Source of the DNA: SZUA-442 sp963792405
GTDB lineage: Bacteria > Actinomycetota > Acidimicrobiia > Spongiisociales > UBA5794
Assembly (NCBI GenBank): GCA_963792405.1
Contig: CAWBVU010000006.1
Span: forward strand, 248,001-312,000
Length of the DNA stretch: 64,000 bases
Reading direction: 5' to 3'
Shown here one piece after another: positions 1-7,209 of the stretch. Under the pieces are notes generated by a model that was not told the origin of the DNA, made no database searches, and saw only the letters and a program-made list of their open reading frames with translations. The translations under genes and the position numbers were made by a program. Position 1 is the stretch's first letter. The number at the start of each line of letters is the position of its first letter.

Positions 1-2
1 TC

Positions 3-365
3 GTCGGCCTTGGGAGGCACAGGATCCAGTCCGCGGTGGTGGTGAGCCCCGAGACGCGGTCGCTGATCGAGGCGTACCACCGGTCGGTGGTCGAAGCGTT
101 CGGCCTCGCGCTGATCGCGGTGACCCAGCGCGATGAGGTCGCGGCCCGGCGCGTCGTGGGGATGAAGGACGACGTGCGCCAGGTCGAGCTCGAGGCGCTC
201 CAGCGGCAGAACGAGCGGCTCATCGTGTCGGCACCGAACCGGATCGCCACGTACCGATTCGAGGTCGACGTGATGGCGAACCTGAAGCGGATCTTCTACT
301 TCACGCGCAGGATCGGGCGGGTCGCGGTCCCCGACATCGAGCAGGCCGGGCTGGGGTCCGAGTAG
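3..365 (+). CDS. Na/Pi cotransporter family protein, C-terminal PhoU-like part (partial)
   Basis: The reading frame is open from the left edge of the window, so this is the 3' end of a longer gene. The roughly 120 visible residues are mostly helical and charged. They resemble the PhoU-like cytoplasmic helical domain that ends NptA/PhoU-type sodium-phosphate cotransporters: repeated short acidic and basic helices and a late stretch reading LKRIFYFTRRIGRVAV, the usual position of the final PhoU helix. The membrane part lies outside the window. The family call rests on this tail alone; a free-standing PhoU-like protein is the alternative. Confidence 0.6.
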   Translation, partial: VGLGRHRIQSAVVVSPETRSLIEAYHRSVVEAFGLALIAVTQRDEVAARRVVGMKDDVRQVELEALQRQNERLIVSAPNRIATYRFEVDVMANLKRIFYFTRRIGRVAVPDIEQAGLGSE

Positions 366-392
366 CGGCGCCGCTCTGCGTGGGCGGCCACC

Positions 393-398
393 TATGCT
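393..398 (+). promoter_or_regulatory. -10 hexamer TATGCT of leaderless uppP
   Basis: TATGCT ends 6 nt before the ATG at 405 and no Shine-Dalgarno sequence precedes that ATG. This spacing predicts a transcript that starts at or next to the start codon. Confidence 0.55.
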
Positions 399-404
399 CG
401 CCGG

Positions 405-1163
405 ATGCTCAACGCCATCCTGTGGGGGATCATCCAGGGTCTCACCGAGTTCCTCCCGATCTCCTCCAGCGGCCACCTCGTCGTGATCCCGGCACTCCTC
501 GATCGCCCCGGCCCGGACCTGGCCACCTCGGCGATGCTGCACCTGGGCACCCTGGCCGCGGTCCTCGTCTACTTCCGTTCGGACCTCGCCGCCATGGCGA
601 GATTCGACCGCCCCGGCCGCAAGCTGATCACCCTGATCCTCATCGGCACGATCCCCGCCGCGGTGCTCGGGCTGACGTTCGAGTCGAAGGTCGAGGAGCT
701 CGTGGGCGAACCGGTCGTCGTGTCGTACATGTTGATCGTCACCGGCGTGATCCTCCTCGGGACGACCCTCCTGCGGCTCGGCGACAAGATGGTCGCCGAC
801 GTCACCGTCGCCGACAGCGTCACCATCGGCTTCGCCCAGGCGTTCGCCCTGATCCCCGGCATCTCGCGATCCGGGATGACGATCTCGGCTGGCCTCGTGC
901 GCGGCCTCGAGCGGACGCAGGCGGCGCGGTTCGCCTTCCTCCTCGGCATCCCCGCCATTGCGGGCGCAGGGCTGCTCGAGATGGTGGACGTCCTGCGTTC
1001 AGGCGAGTCGATCGAGGCGAGCGTGTGGGTCGGCATGGTCGCCGCCGCGTTGTCCGGGTATGCCGCGATCGCCGTGCTCCTGCGGCTCCTCGGAAGGGTC
1101 GGGCTCGCGCCGTTCGGTGTGTACTGCGTCGCCATGGGCGCGTTCTGCGCGATCGTCCTGTAG
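405..1163 (+). CDS. uppP: Undecaprenyl-diphosphatase UppP (BacA family)
   Basis: Integral membrane phosphatase that recycles undecaprenyl diphosphate to the monophosphate lipid carrier for peptidoglycan and other envelope polymers; it confers bacitracin tolerance in many species. The 252-residue length is normal for the family. Both signature motifs are visible: EFLPISSSGHL at about residues 15-25, with the catalytic Glu and Ser cluster, and PGISRSGMT at about 151-159. Several hydrophobic helices lie between and after them. The start at 405 is supported by a -10 hexamer 6 nt upstream. The gene stands alone, ahead of a convergent SAF-domain gene. Confidence 0.95.
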   Translation: MLNAILWGIIQGLTEFLPISSSGHLVVIPALLDRPGPDLATSAMLHLGTLAAVLVYFRSDLAAMARFDRPGRKLITLILIGTIPAAVLGLTFESKVEELVGEPVVVSYMLIVTGVILLGTTLLRLGDKMVADVTVADSVTIGFAQAFALIPGISRSGMTISAGLVRGLERTQAARFAFLLGIPAIAGAGLLEMVDVLRSGESIEASVWVGMVAAALSGYAAIAVLLRLLGRVGLAPFGVYCVAMGAFCAIVL

Positions 1164-1188
1164 CGAGCCCTTCACGCGCCAGGCGTCG

Positions 1189-1704
1189 TCACGGAGCGAT
1201 CACGACCAACAGCGAATCCGTTGCCGCGGCGATCGCCGTGGCCGCCGCCTGAGGCTCCGGGACCGCGACGGCACCGGTGACCTCCAAGCCGAACGAGTCC
1301 TCGGACGGCGCGAGGGACACCACGCCGTCGACGAACTCGCCGTCGAGGAACGTGAGTCGCACCCGCGTCCCCACCGCCACGCCACGCGGGAGGCTGAGCG
1401 GCACCGACCACCAGCCGTCCGGTATACGCGCAGCGTTCGTCACCACCGTCGGGGTGAGTGGGTCACCCGCCTCGATCGCGGTGGCGGCAGATCCACCGGA
1501 GAGGCCCGGGTCGGCGAGCAGGCCCCGCGGAACCTCCCTCCACTGCACGACGGCGTCGGTGATCGGCTCTCCCCGCCCGATCGCGACGGCGGCGAAGGGG
1601 TACGGCTCGGTTCTGCGATCCGAGAGGTCCCAGGCAATCGCCGCGACGACCGCGAGGATCGCTGCGGCCCAGCGGACGTACGGCGGGCGGGAGAGCAGCA
1701 ACAC
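1189..1704 (-). CDS. SAF-domain membrane-anchored protein
   Basis: 171 residues with one N-terminal membrane segment (about residues 10-24) followed by a region resembling an SAF domain. The stretch AIGRGEPITDAVVQWREVP at about 41-59 has the look of the first SAF strand in CpaB/RcpC-type pilus assembly proteins and antifreeze-like domains. The remainder is a beta-rich extracytoplasmic domain. No pilus genes are nearby, so the role is unknown; envelope sugar or peptide binding is possible. The GTG start at 1704 has TACGGT only 5 nt upstream, close to the leaderless pattern of its neighbours. The intergenic segment up to 1798 is shared with divergent plsY. Confidence 0.6.
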   Translation of the reverse strand: MLLLSRPPYVRWAAAILAVVAAIAWDLSDRRTEPYPFAAVAIGRGEPITDAVVQWREVPRGLLADPGLSGGSAATAIEAGDPLTPTVVTNAARIPDGWWSVPLSLPRGVAVGTRVRLTFLDGEFVDGVVSLAPSEDSFGLEVTGAVAVPEPQAAATAIAAATDSLLVVIAP

Positions 1705-1786
1705 GAGCCACCGTATCGAAACCGGGTGGCGAGGGGAATCCCCCCGATGCGGCGCCGCTCCGCAGGGTCGCCTCCGATGCGTCTCC

Positions 1787-1792
1787 TACACT
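1787..1792 (+). promoter_or_regulatory. -10 hexamer TACACT of leaderless plsY
   Basis: TACACT is followed by 6 nt and the GTG at 1799, with no Shine-Dalgarno sequence. It decides the start of plsY, because the frame stays open far upstream. Confidence 0.55.
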
Positions 1793-1798
1793 CGTCGT

Positions 1799-2371
1799 GT
1801 GGAAAAGGTCCTTGCGATCGTCGCGGCCTACCTGATCGGCAGCGTGAGCTTCGGGATCCTCGTCGCGTCGAGCCAGGGGATCGACATCCGGACGGCGGGC
1901 TCGGGCAACCCCGGTACGTCGAACGTGCTCCGCGTCCTGGGGAAGCGCCTCGCCATCGTCGTCCTCCTCGGCGATGGCCTCAAGGGTGTCGCAACTGCGG
2001 CGATCGGCACGGTCGTCGTCGACCCGACCTTCGGCTACATCACCCTCCTCGCCGCGGTGATCGGCCACTCGTTCCCGATCTGGCACGGCTTCAAGGGTGG
2101 CAAGAGCGTGGCCACGGCACTCGGCGGGATCATCTACCTCTCACCCATCGTCGGGGTCGTCCTCGCCATCATCTGGATCGCGATGGTCGTGGTGTGGAAG
2201 ACCGCCTCCGTGGCATCGCTGACCGTGATGCTGCTGCTCGTCCCCGGCCTCGCCATCGCAGGAGCGGACGTCGAGCAGCTGCTGTGGGCGCTCGCCATCG
2301 TCGCGTTCGTGATCGTGCGGCACACGGGCAACATCGGAAGGCTCGTGCGCTCGACCGAGAGGAAGGTCTGA
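1799..2371 (+). CDS. plsY: Glycerol-3-phosphate acyltransferase PlsY
   Basis: Membrane enzyme that transfers the acyl group from acyl-phosphate to glycerol 3-phosphate, the first step of phospholipid synthesis. The 190-residue product has the family's multi-helix pattern and its conserved loops: GSGNPGTSNVLR at about 34-45 and GHSFPIWHGFKGGKSVAT at about 84-101. The frame is open well upstream, but the GTG at 1799 is chosen because family homology begins there and a TACACT hexamer sits 6 nt upstream. The TGA at 2369-2371 directly abuts the moeA start, so the two are probably co-transcribed. Confidence 0.93.
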   Translation: MEKVLAIVAAYLIGSVSFGILVASSQGIDIRTAGSGNPGTSNVLRVLGKRLAIVVLLGDGLKGVATAAIGTVVVDPTFGYITLLAAVIGHSFPIWHGFKGGKSVATALGGIIYLSPIVGVVLAIIWIAMVVVWKTASVASLTVMLLLVPGLAIAGADVEQLLWALAIVAFVIVRHTGNIGRLVRSTERKV

Positions 2372-3595
2372 GTGCGCCCCCTGGCTCGGGCGAGGGCGGA
2401 TGTCCTCGCATCCCTGCCCGCGCTCGGGTCCGAACGCGTGCCCGTGGCCGACGCCATCGGCAGGGTGACCGCCCGTGAGGTCGTGGCAGACCAATGGATC
2501 CCCCCGTTCGCCAATTCGGCGATGGACGGGTTCGCGGTCATCGCCTCGGACACCGCGGGCGCACCCCGGACCTTGCGGGTGGTCGACGACGTGCCCGCCG
2601 GTTCGGTCCCGACCCGTGCGGTGACCCATGGCGAAGCGACGCGCATCATGACCGGTGCGCCGATCCCGGACGGGGCGGACGCGGTCGTGATGGTGGAACG
2701 TACGACGGCGGAGTCGCCGGACGTCGTCACCATCCTCGACGAAGTGGCGCCGGGGACGGCTGTGCGGTCCGCGGGGAGCGATGTCGGGCCGGGGGACCGC
2801 CTCGTGGGATCTGGGCTGCGACTGACACCGCGCCACCTCGCGAGCCTCGCCTCCGTCGTGGGGGAGGTCGAGGTCGCTGCGGTGCCGACGGTGGCCATCC
2901 TCTCGACCGGGGACGAGGTCGTGCCCCCGTCGACGCCGACGCTCGGACCGGGGAAGATCAGGGACACGAATCGGGTGATGCTCGCCGCGTGTCTCCGGGA
3001 GATGGGCGTTCCCGTGCTGGACCTCGGGATCGTCGGTGACGACGTGCAGGCGCTCCGGCATGCCTTCACGGAGGCGGCCCGCGGCGCCGACGTCGTCGTG
3101 TCGACCGGTGGCGTGTCGATGGGCGACCACGATCACGTCAAGGCCATCCTGTCCGATCGGGGCTCGGTGCAGTTCTGGCGTGTGGCGATGCAGCCGGCGA
3201 AGCCGTTCGCCTTCGGGAGCATCGACGGTGTTCCCTTCTTCGGTCTCCCCGGGAACCCGGTGTCGACGTTCGTGGCATTCGAGCAGTTCGTGCGTCCCGG
3301 CCTGCTGCACATGATGGGCGCGACCGCCCTCCTGCGCCCGAGGATCGTCGGGACCATGGGTGAGGACGTGGACACGAGCCCGGACAAGGAGGTGTTCCTC
3401 CGCGTGCTGCTCGCCGATGATGGGGATCGATACGTCGCGCTCCGGTCCGGCGGGCAGGGCTCGAACGTCCTGTCCGCACTCGCCGCCGCCGATGCGTTCG
3501 CAGTGATTCCTGTGGGTGTCGGGAAGGTGTCGGCGGGGGACGATGTCATACTCGAGATGTTCCGATGGCCGGAGGCGAGGACCGCAGATGAATGA
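2372..3595 (+). CDS. moeA: Molybdopterin molybdenumtransferase MoeA
   Basis: Inserts molybdate into adenylylated molybdopterin to give molybdenum cofactor. The 407 residues cover the whole family length. Visible motifs are the early FANSAMDGFAV stretch (about 46-56), the ILSTGDEVV segment that opens the MoaB-like domain, the TGGVSMGDHDH substrate loop, and GLPGNPVS near residue 290. The start is GTG immediately after the plsY stop. The last 8 nt overlap moaC, so moeA, moaC and mogA form a translationally coupled run. The cluster can supply the sulfite-oxidase-like enzyme at 51682-52293. Confidence 0.95.
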   Translation: MRPLARARADVLASLPALGSERVPVADAIGRVTAREVVADQWIPPFANSAMDGFAVIASDTAGAPRTLRVVDDVPAGSVPTRAVTHGEATRIMTGAPIPDGADAVVMVERTTAESPDVVTILDEVAPGTAVRSAGSDVGPGDRLVGSGLRLTPRHLASLASVVGEVEVAAVPTVAILSTGDEVVPPSTPTLGPGKIRDTNRVMLAACLREMGVPVLDLGIVGDDVQALRHAFTEAARGADVVVSTGGVSMGDHDHVKAILSDRGSVQFWRVAMQPAKPFAFGSIDGVPFFGLPGNPVSTFVAFEQFVRPGLLHMMGATALLRPRIVGTMGEDVDTSPDKEVFLRVLLADDGDRYVALRSGGQGSNVLSALAAADAFAVIPVGVGKVSAGDDVILEMFRWPEARTADE

Positions 3596-4058
3596 TTTCA
3601 CCCACCTCGACGAGACCGGCGCCGTGCACATGGTCGACGTCGGGGGAAAGGAGCCCACGACGCGTCGTGCGGTCGCGAGGAGCGAACTCACGGTGTTGGA
3701 CGAGACGAGGCGCGCCCTCTTCTCCGGTGACCTCCCGAAGGGTGACGCACTGGCGGTGGCGAGGATCGCCGCGATCCAGGCGACCAAGCGGACCGCCGAT
3801 CTCATCCCACTGTGCCACCCGATCCCCGTCGACGGGGTCGAGGTGCGGATCGAGGAGACCGACGGGGGCGTCGCCGTCACCGTGACGGTCGCGACGCATG
3901 GCAGAACCGGTGTCGAGATGGAGGCGATGACCGGCGCCGCGGTGGGCGCCCTCACGCTCTACGACATGGTCAAGGGGATCGACAGGGGCGCGGTCGTGTC
4001 GCAGGTCGCGCTCGTGAGCAAGTCCGGGGGCCGGTCCGGGAGCTGGGAACGTGGGTGA
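3588..4058 (+). CDS. moaC: Cyclic pyranopterin monophosphate synthase MoaC
   Basis: Converts the MoaA product 3',8-cyclo-GTP to cyclic pyranopterin monophosphate in molybdenum cofactor synthesis. The 156 residues include the DLIPLCHPIP motif near residue 75 and MEAMTGAAVGALTLYDMVKG near 110-130, which contain the active-site His, Glu, Asp and Lys of the family. The ATG at 3588 lies inside the end of moeA (8-nt overlap), and the gene overlaps mogA by 8 nt at its own end. No moaA, moaD or moaE is seen in the window, so the pathway must be completed elsewhere. Confidence 0.95.
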   Translation: MNDFTHLDETGAVHMVDVGGKEPTTRRAVARSELTVLDETRRALFSGDLPKGDALAVARIAAIQATKRTADLIPLCHPIPVDGVEVRIEETDGGVAVTVTVATHGRTGVEMEAMTGAAVGALTLYDMVKGIDRGAVVSQVALVSKSGGRSGSWERG

Positions 4059-4536
4059 CCGCACGGCTGCGGTCCTCACCGTGTCCGATTCGGTGGCGGC
4101 GGGAACGGCCGAGGACGTCTCGGGTCCGCGTGCGGCGGAGCTCCTCGATGCACTGGGGATGGACGTGATCGAGGTGCGCGTCGTGCCCGATGGTGTCGAG
4201 TCGGTCGTCGGGGCTCTGGAGGATCTCGCCCAAAGGGTGGACCTCGTGATCACGACGGGGGGGACGGGGCTCGCCCCGAGGGACCTCACTCCCGAGGCCA
4301 CGTTGCAGGTGATCGACAGGGAGGTCCCCGGCATCGCCGAGGCCTTGAGGGCGGCAACGTTCGCCACGGTTCCGCACGGGAAGCTCTCGAGGGGGGTCGC
4401 AGGGCTCAGGGGCGGGTGCCTGATCGTCAACCTCCCGGGGTCGACGAAGGCCGTCGCGGAGGGCCTCGAGGTGATCGGAGACGTTCTCGCCCACGCCGTC
4501 GACGTCGCACGCGGGGACGTCGGACGACATGGGTGA
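4051..4536 (+). CDS. mogA: Molybdopterin adenylyltransferase, MogA/MoaB family
   Basis: Adenylylates molybdopterin before metal insertion by MoeA. The 161-residue protein has the MoaB/MogA fold signature: VLTVSDS near the N-terminus, TTGGTGLAPRDLTPEA at about 67-82 with the conserved GGTG and Asp, and a late NLPGSTKAVAEGL motif. The GTG start at 4051 lies within the final codons of moaC. MogA and MoaB are hard to separate by sequence alone; the gene order after moeA and moaC is the main reason for the symbol. Confidence 0.88.
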   Translation: MGDRTAAVLTVSDSVAAGTAEDVSGPRAAELLDALGMDVIEVRVVPDGVESVVGALEDLAQRVDLVITTGGTGLAPRDLTPEATLQVIDREVPGIAEALRAATFATVPHGKLSRGVAGLRGGCLIVNLPGSTKAVAEGLEVIGDVLAHAVDVARGDVGRHG

Positions 4537-4621
4537 CGCCGCCCTATCCTTCGGAGGCCGAGTTGGCGATCGGAGACGATCCTGACCAAACTGGCGGCAC
4601 CCCTTCACCATGAAATATGCT

Positions 4622-4649
4622 TTGTGTCGTCACGCCGGGTCATTACCCT
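4622..4649 (+). promoter_or_regulatory. Candidate promoter of the SepX-like gene
   Basis: TTGTGT at 4622-4627 and TACCCT at 4644-4649 are separated by 16 nt. The start codon lies 40 nt downstream with a purine-rich ribosome binding region in between, so this gene would have a normal leader. Confidence 0.4.
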
Positions 4650-4689
4650 CAGCGTGCTGGCGGCGGAGTAGGCGAGAGAGACACACACG

Positions 4690-5154
4690 ATGGAAATCGT
4701 CGTATTCATCCTGATCGCAGGATTGTGGGCGGCATTCCTCCTGCCATCGTTCTTCGACCACAGGAGACAGGCACCGAGGGCTGCCACGCGGGACTTCGCC
4801 CGTACGAGGCAGCTCCTCGCCACGGTCGCGGCGTCCCAACCGGACGGCGAGGCGTACGTCCGCAAGCACACGCAGGTCCGCAGGACGAGGGTGCTCATCG
4901 GGCTCGGTATCACCGCCGTCGTCACGCTCGCCATCGCAACGATCACGGGTGATGTCCCATGGCTGTATGCGACGATCGGCGTCGACGTCGCGGTCGGCGT
5001 GTACGTCACAGTGCTGCTCACGATCAAGCAGCAGAGGTCCCTCCCGCGGGCGACCGTGGTCACGATCGCCCCTGCCCATCCGATGCTCGTGGAGCCGGAG
5101 CCGCGGGTCGAGGCCTACCCCGAGTCACAGACGGTCCGCGTCATCGCCGGCTGA
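4690..5154 (+). CDS. SepX/GlpR-like actinobacterial membrane protein
   Basis: 154 residues with an N-terminal membrane segment (about 2-20), a basic linker RRQAPRAATRDFARTRQLLATVAAS, two further hydrophobic segments at about 67-82 and 88-115, and a polar tail. The N-terminal pattern of one helix, a short basic region and a paired helix hairpin matches the SepX/GlpR family. In Streptomyces that protein takes part in cell division, and its gene sits beside moeA/moaC. The order moeA-moaC-mogA followed by this gene supports the match. Sequence identity looks low, so the functional name is inference. Confidence 0.55.
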   Translation: MEIVVFILIAGLWAAFLLPSFFDHRRQAPRAATRDFARTRQLLATVAASQPDGEAYVRKHTQVRRTRVLIGLGITAVVTLAIATITGDVPWLYATIGVDVAVGVYVTVLLTIKQQRSLPRATVVTIAPAHPMLVEPEPRVEAYPESQTVRVIAG

Positions 5155-5285
5155 TCCGGTGATCCGGGACGTCGACCTTCCGCTGGTCGGGTGTTCCATG
5201 CCGCTTCGACGTTCGCCTCCGCCTTCACAGGGAGGAGCGCGTCGTCGAAGGCGTGCACCCGGAGTCCGGAGCTCGGTGCACCGTC

Positions 5286-5453
5286 TCAGTCGGGTCGACG
5301 GTGCGCATCACCTCGCTCGCCGGGCTCACGCCCGCGACTGCCGTCGGGGGTGTGTCGTGCGGTCGAAGAGGTGATGCGCCGTGCGATCAGGCGCAGCAGT
5401 ACGACCTCGGCGATCAGTGCTGCGACGACGATGACGACGAGAACACCACCCAT
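5286..5453 (-). CDS. Small single-pass membrane protein (55 residues)
   Basis: A short frame with an ATG at 5453 and a TGA at 5286. An AGGAG lies 5 nt before the start. The first 25 residues are strongly hydrophobic (GGVLVVIVVAALIAEVVLL), followed by RLIARR and a polar, Arg-rich tail, which predicts one membrane helix with a cytoplasmic basic tail. It begins 18 nt after the stop of the lipoprotein gene and is probably in the same transcript. No family is recognised. Support comes from the ribosome binding site, hydrophobicity and operon position. Confidence 0.5.
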   Translation of the reverse strand: MGGVLVVIVVAALIAEVVLLRLIARRITSSTARHTPDGSRGREPGERGDAHRRPD

Positions 5454-5471
5454 GTGGACTCCTGCTCGCCT

Positions 5472-5876
5472 CTACGGTTGGCCACAGCGCGGGAAGTTGT
5501 CCCGAAGGTGCCGCTCCGCGGCTGGGCCTGCCGCCACCAACTGCGACGCCTGTTCACATGCGAGTGTCTCGAATTCGTCGAGGCCGCCCGGACAGAGGTC
5601 GGCAACTCGTTCACCGGCCGCTCCGTAGAGCCACTCGTCGATCTCTTGCCCGGCCGCCTCGACCCCGCTCGGGACATCGCCCGCCAGGTCCTCCTCGGTC
5701 ATCGTGCCGAGCGCATCGAGCAACCGCAGATGGGAGCCGATGAACATGTCCACCAGCTCCTGACAGCTCTCGGCGCGTTCGGGGTCGAAGGCGACACCGT
5801 CGTCCGTCTCGCCGGAGCAGCCCGCCACCACGAGGAGGAGAGCTGCAACAAGGGAGACGAGCGCCCTGTACGCCAT
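5472..5876 (-). CDS. Small lipoprotein of unknown function
   Basis: 134 residues beginning with a type II signal peptide: basic start, hydrophobic stretch, and lipobox VAGC with the modified Cys at position 20. The mature part is acidic and helical, with Cys residues in ESCQELVD, DLCPGG and ACEQAS and near the end (RCGQP), suggesting one or two disulfides outside the membrane. The ATG at 5876 is preferred over in-frame upstream starts because GGGAGG lies 7 nt before it and the signal peptide begins there. No known family is recognised. It appears co-transcribed with the 55-residue membrane protein downstream. Confidence 0.7.
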   Translation of the reverse strand: MAYRALVSLVAALLLVVAGCSGETDDGVAFDPERAESCQELVDMFIGSHLRLLDALGTMTEEDLAGDVPSGVEAAGQEIDEWLYGAAGERVADLCPGGLDEFETLACEQASQLVAAGPAAERHLRDNFPRCGQP

Positions 5877-5897
5877 GTGCGTACCTCCCTGCTCCGT

Positions 5898-5915
5898 GGG
5901 GATCTCACGATCCCC
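5898..5915. repeat. Inverted repeat GGGGATC-TCAC-GATCCCC
   Basis: A perfect 7-bp inverted repeat with a 4-nt loop, directly upstream of the ribosome binding site of the lipoprotein gene. It could be an operator or an RNA hairpin in that gene's leader. Confidence 0.35.
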
Positions 5916-6044
5916 CGACATCGTCTCACCGGGGTGCGCCGCAGGGAAGCCCGCAGGCTCGGTCACGCACCGGCGACGACGCCCGGGTCACCGGGATCCT
6001 GCCGGATGGGCGATTCGGACGAGGGGACGGTCGCTGCCCTTCGC

Positions 6045-6050
6045 TACTGT
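6045..6050 (+). promoter_or_regulatory. -10 hexamer TACTGT of leaderless translin-like gene
   Basis: TACTGT is followed by 7 nt and the ATG at 6058. This selects 6058 over the in-frame ATG at 6052, which would be too close to the hexamer. Confidence 0.5.
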
Positions 6051-6057
6051 CATGTCC

Positions 6058-6702
6058 ATGACACGTGAGCCAATCGACATGGAAGAGGTCGAGGCGGAGG
6101 TGCGGACCGAGCTCGATGCGAAGTTCGTCGCACGGGAGCTCGCCATCAAGCTCGGACGTCCGATCATCCAGAACTCATCGAAGGCGATCCGTGCACTGCA
6201 TCGCAACGAGCCGGAGGTCGCTCGGGGATTCCTCGACACGGCTCGGGGCCTCGTCGATGAACTCCACGGGGGACTCGAGGACCATGAGGACCTCGCGAGC
6301 TCCCCGCTCGCCTACGACGCGGTGAAGGAATACGCCGAGGCCGAGATCACCGCGGCGCTGCTCTCAGGAGCACGACTCCCACGTCCCTCCGACCTCGGGT
6401 TGGACGCGGTTCCCTACCTCAAAGGTCTCGGTGAGGCGGTGGGGGAGCAGCGGCGGCGGCTCCTCGACCAGCTTCGGTCGGGTGACCTCGATGGCGCGGA
6501 GGGCACGTTCGCGGACATGGAGCAGGTCCACGATCTGCTGACGGCGCTCGATTACCCCGATGGCATGACCTCCGGCCTGCGGCGCACGACCGATGTCGCC
6601 AGGGCGCTCATCGAGCGTTCCCGCGCCGACCTCACCACGACCATCGTGCAGGAGCGCCTTCGCGCCCGTCTCGTCGGGAACCCCGGGGACGCTGCACCCT
6701 GA
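6058..6702 (+). CDS. Translin-family protein
   Basis: 214 residues, almost entirely helical, matching the translin/TRAX superfamily. The order of features fits: an N-terminal basic helix ending in IIQNSSKAIRALHR, the central YDAVKEYAEAEITAALL segment (about 90-106) with the EYxEAE motif where TRAX carries catalytic Glu residues, then YLKGLGEAVGEQRRRLLDQL and LDYPDGMTSGLRRTTDVARALIERSRADLT. Eukaryotic translin and TRAX form the C3PO endoribonuclease, and archaeal homologs form oligomeric shells. The bacterial role is not established. The start follows the -10 hexamer. tRNA-Ala lies 24 nt downstream, so a link to RNA metabolism is possible but unproven. Confidence 0.8.
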   Translation: MTREPIDMEEVEAEVRTELDAKFVARELAIKLGRPIIQNSSKAIRALHRNEPEVARGFLDTARGLVDELHGGLEDHEDLASSPLAYDAVKEYAEAEITAALLSGARLPRPSDLGLDAVPYLKGLGEAVGEQRRRLLDQLRSGDLDGAEGTFADMEQVHDLLTALDYPDGMTSGLRRTTDVARALIERSRADLTTTIVQERLRARLVGNPGDAAP

Positions 6703-6709
6703 CGCCCGG

Positions 6710-6715
6710 TATCAT
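6710..6715 (+). promoter_or_regulatory. -10 hexamer TATCAT of tRNA-Ala
   Basis: TATCAT lies just after the translin-like stop and 11 nt before the mature tRNA 5' end, giving a very short 5' leader. Confidence 0.45.
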
Positions 6716-6726
6716 CAGCGCCCTCC

Positions 6727-6803
6727 GGGGGTGTAGCTCAGTCCGGCAGAGCACTACGTTCGCAACGTAGGGGCCACGGGTTCAAATCCCGTCACCTCCA
6801 CCA
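6727..6803 (+). tRNA. tRNA-Ala(CGC)
   Basis: A complete cloverleaf: acceptor stem GGGGGTG with CACCTCC, D arm GCTC/GAGC, anticodon stem CTACG/CGTAG with loop TTCGCAA (anticodon CGC), and T arm ACGGG-TTCAAAT-CCCGT. The G3-U70 wobble pair that identifies alanine tRNAs is present. The 3' CCA is encoded at 6801-6803. A toxin-gene remnant follows within 200 nt, so this tRNA may once have served as an integration site. Confidence 0.96.
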
Positions 6804-7000
6804 GCCTGAATTCCCTGCAGCACGAGTGATTCCGTGCTTCTGCCCCTCCTTCTCCAGAGCCCCTCTTCGTCGACCGCCTCGCCGAGCGTCGTGTGGATGG
6901 GATTCGGGTGGGTGGCGACCGAGGGAAGAGCGGCATGGTTGTGGTGGAGTTCAGGGGGCGGTCGCCGATCGTTCCCGTGATCGGGCTCCGTGTGCGAGGA

Positions 7001-7150
7001 GCGGGGCGCACACCGGCGGCGCGCGCCTACGACGCCATGATCGCCGCCATCGCCATATCGAACGATCTCCCCCTGCATACCTGCAACCCCCGCGACTTCG
7101 CAGGGATCGAGGTGCTCACGGTGGTCGCCGTCCCCCACCCGGACCACTGA
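7001..7150 (+). pseudogene. C-terminal remnant of a VapC-type PIN-domain toxin
   Basis: The last 45 or so codons read TPAARAYDAMIAAIAISNDLP, then LHTCNPRDFAGIEVLTVVAVP. This is the typical C-terminal third of VapC toxins: the D-x-x-IAA-x-A helix, then L-x-T-x-N-x-x-DF and the final strand. The N-terminal half with the first catalytic Asp is not found upstream in any frame, and no antitoxin gene is present. This looks like a decayed toxin-antitoxin locus next to a tRNA. The frame is open further upstream (from about 6893), but that part does not resemble the family. Confidence 0.6.
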
Positions 7151-7209
7151 CGGCCATCCAGGCGCAGCCCTGTCGGGCCCGTGTCCCTCCGTTCACGTGG
7201 GGACCGCTG

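Noticed and set aside
2141..3955. Open frame of about 600 codons opposite plsY-moeA-moaC
   Set aside because: Rich in Arg, His and Asp, with no recognisable fold; shadow of three genuine genes.
6893..7150. A full-length small gene after tRNA-Ala
   Set aside because: Only the last 45-50 codons match a family (VapC); the first part has no support and no ribosome binding site, so it is called a remnant.
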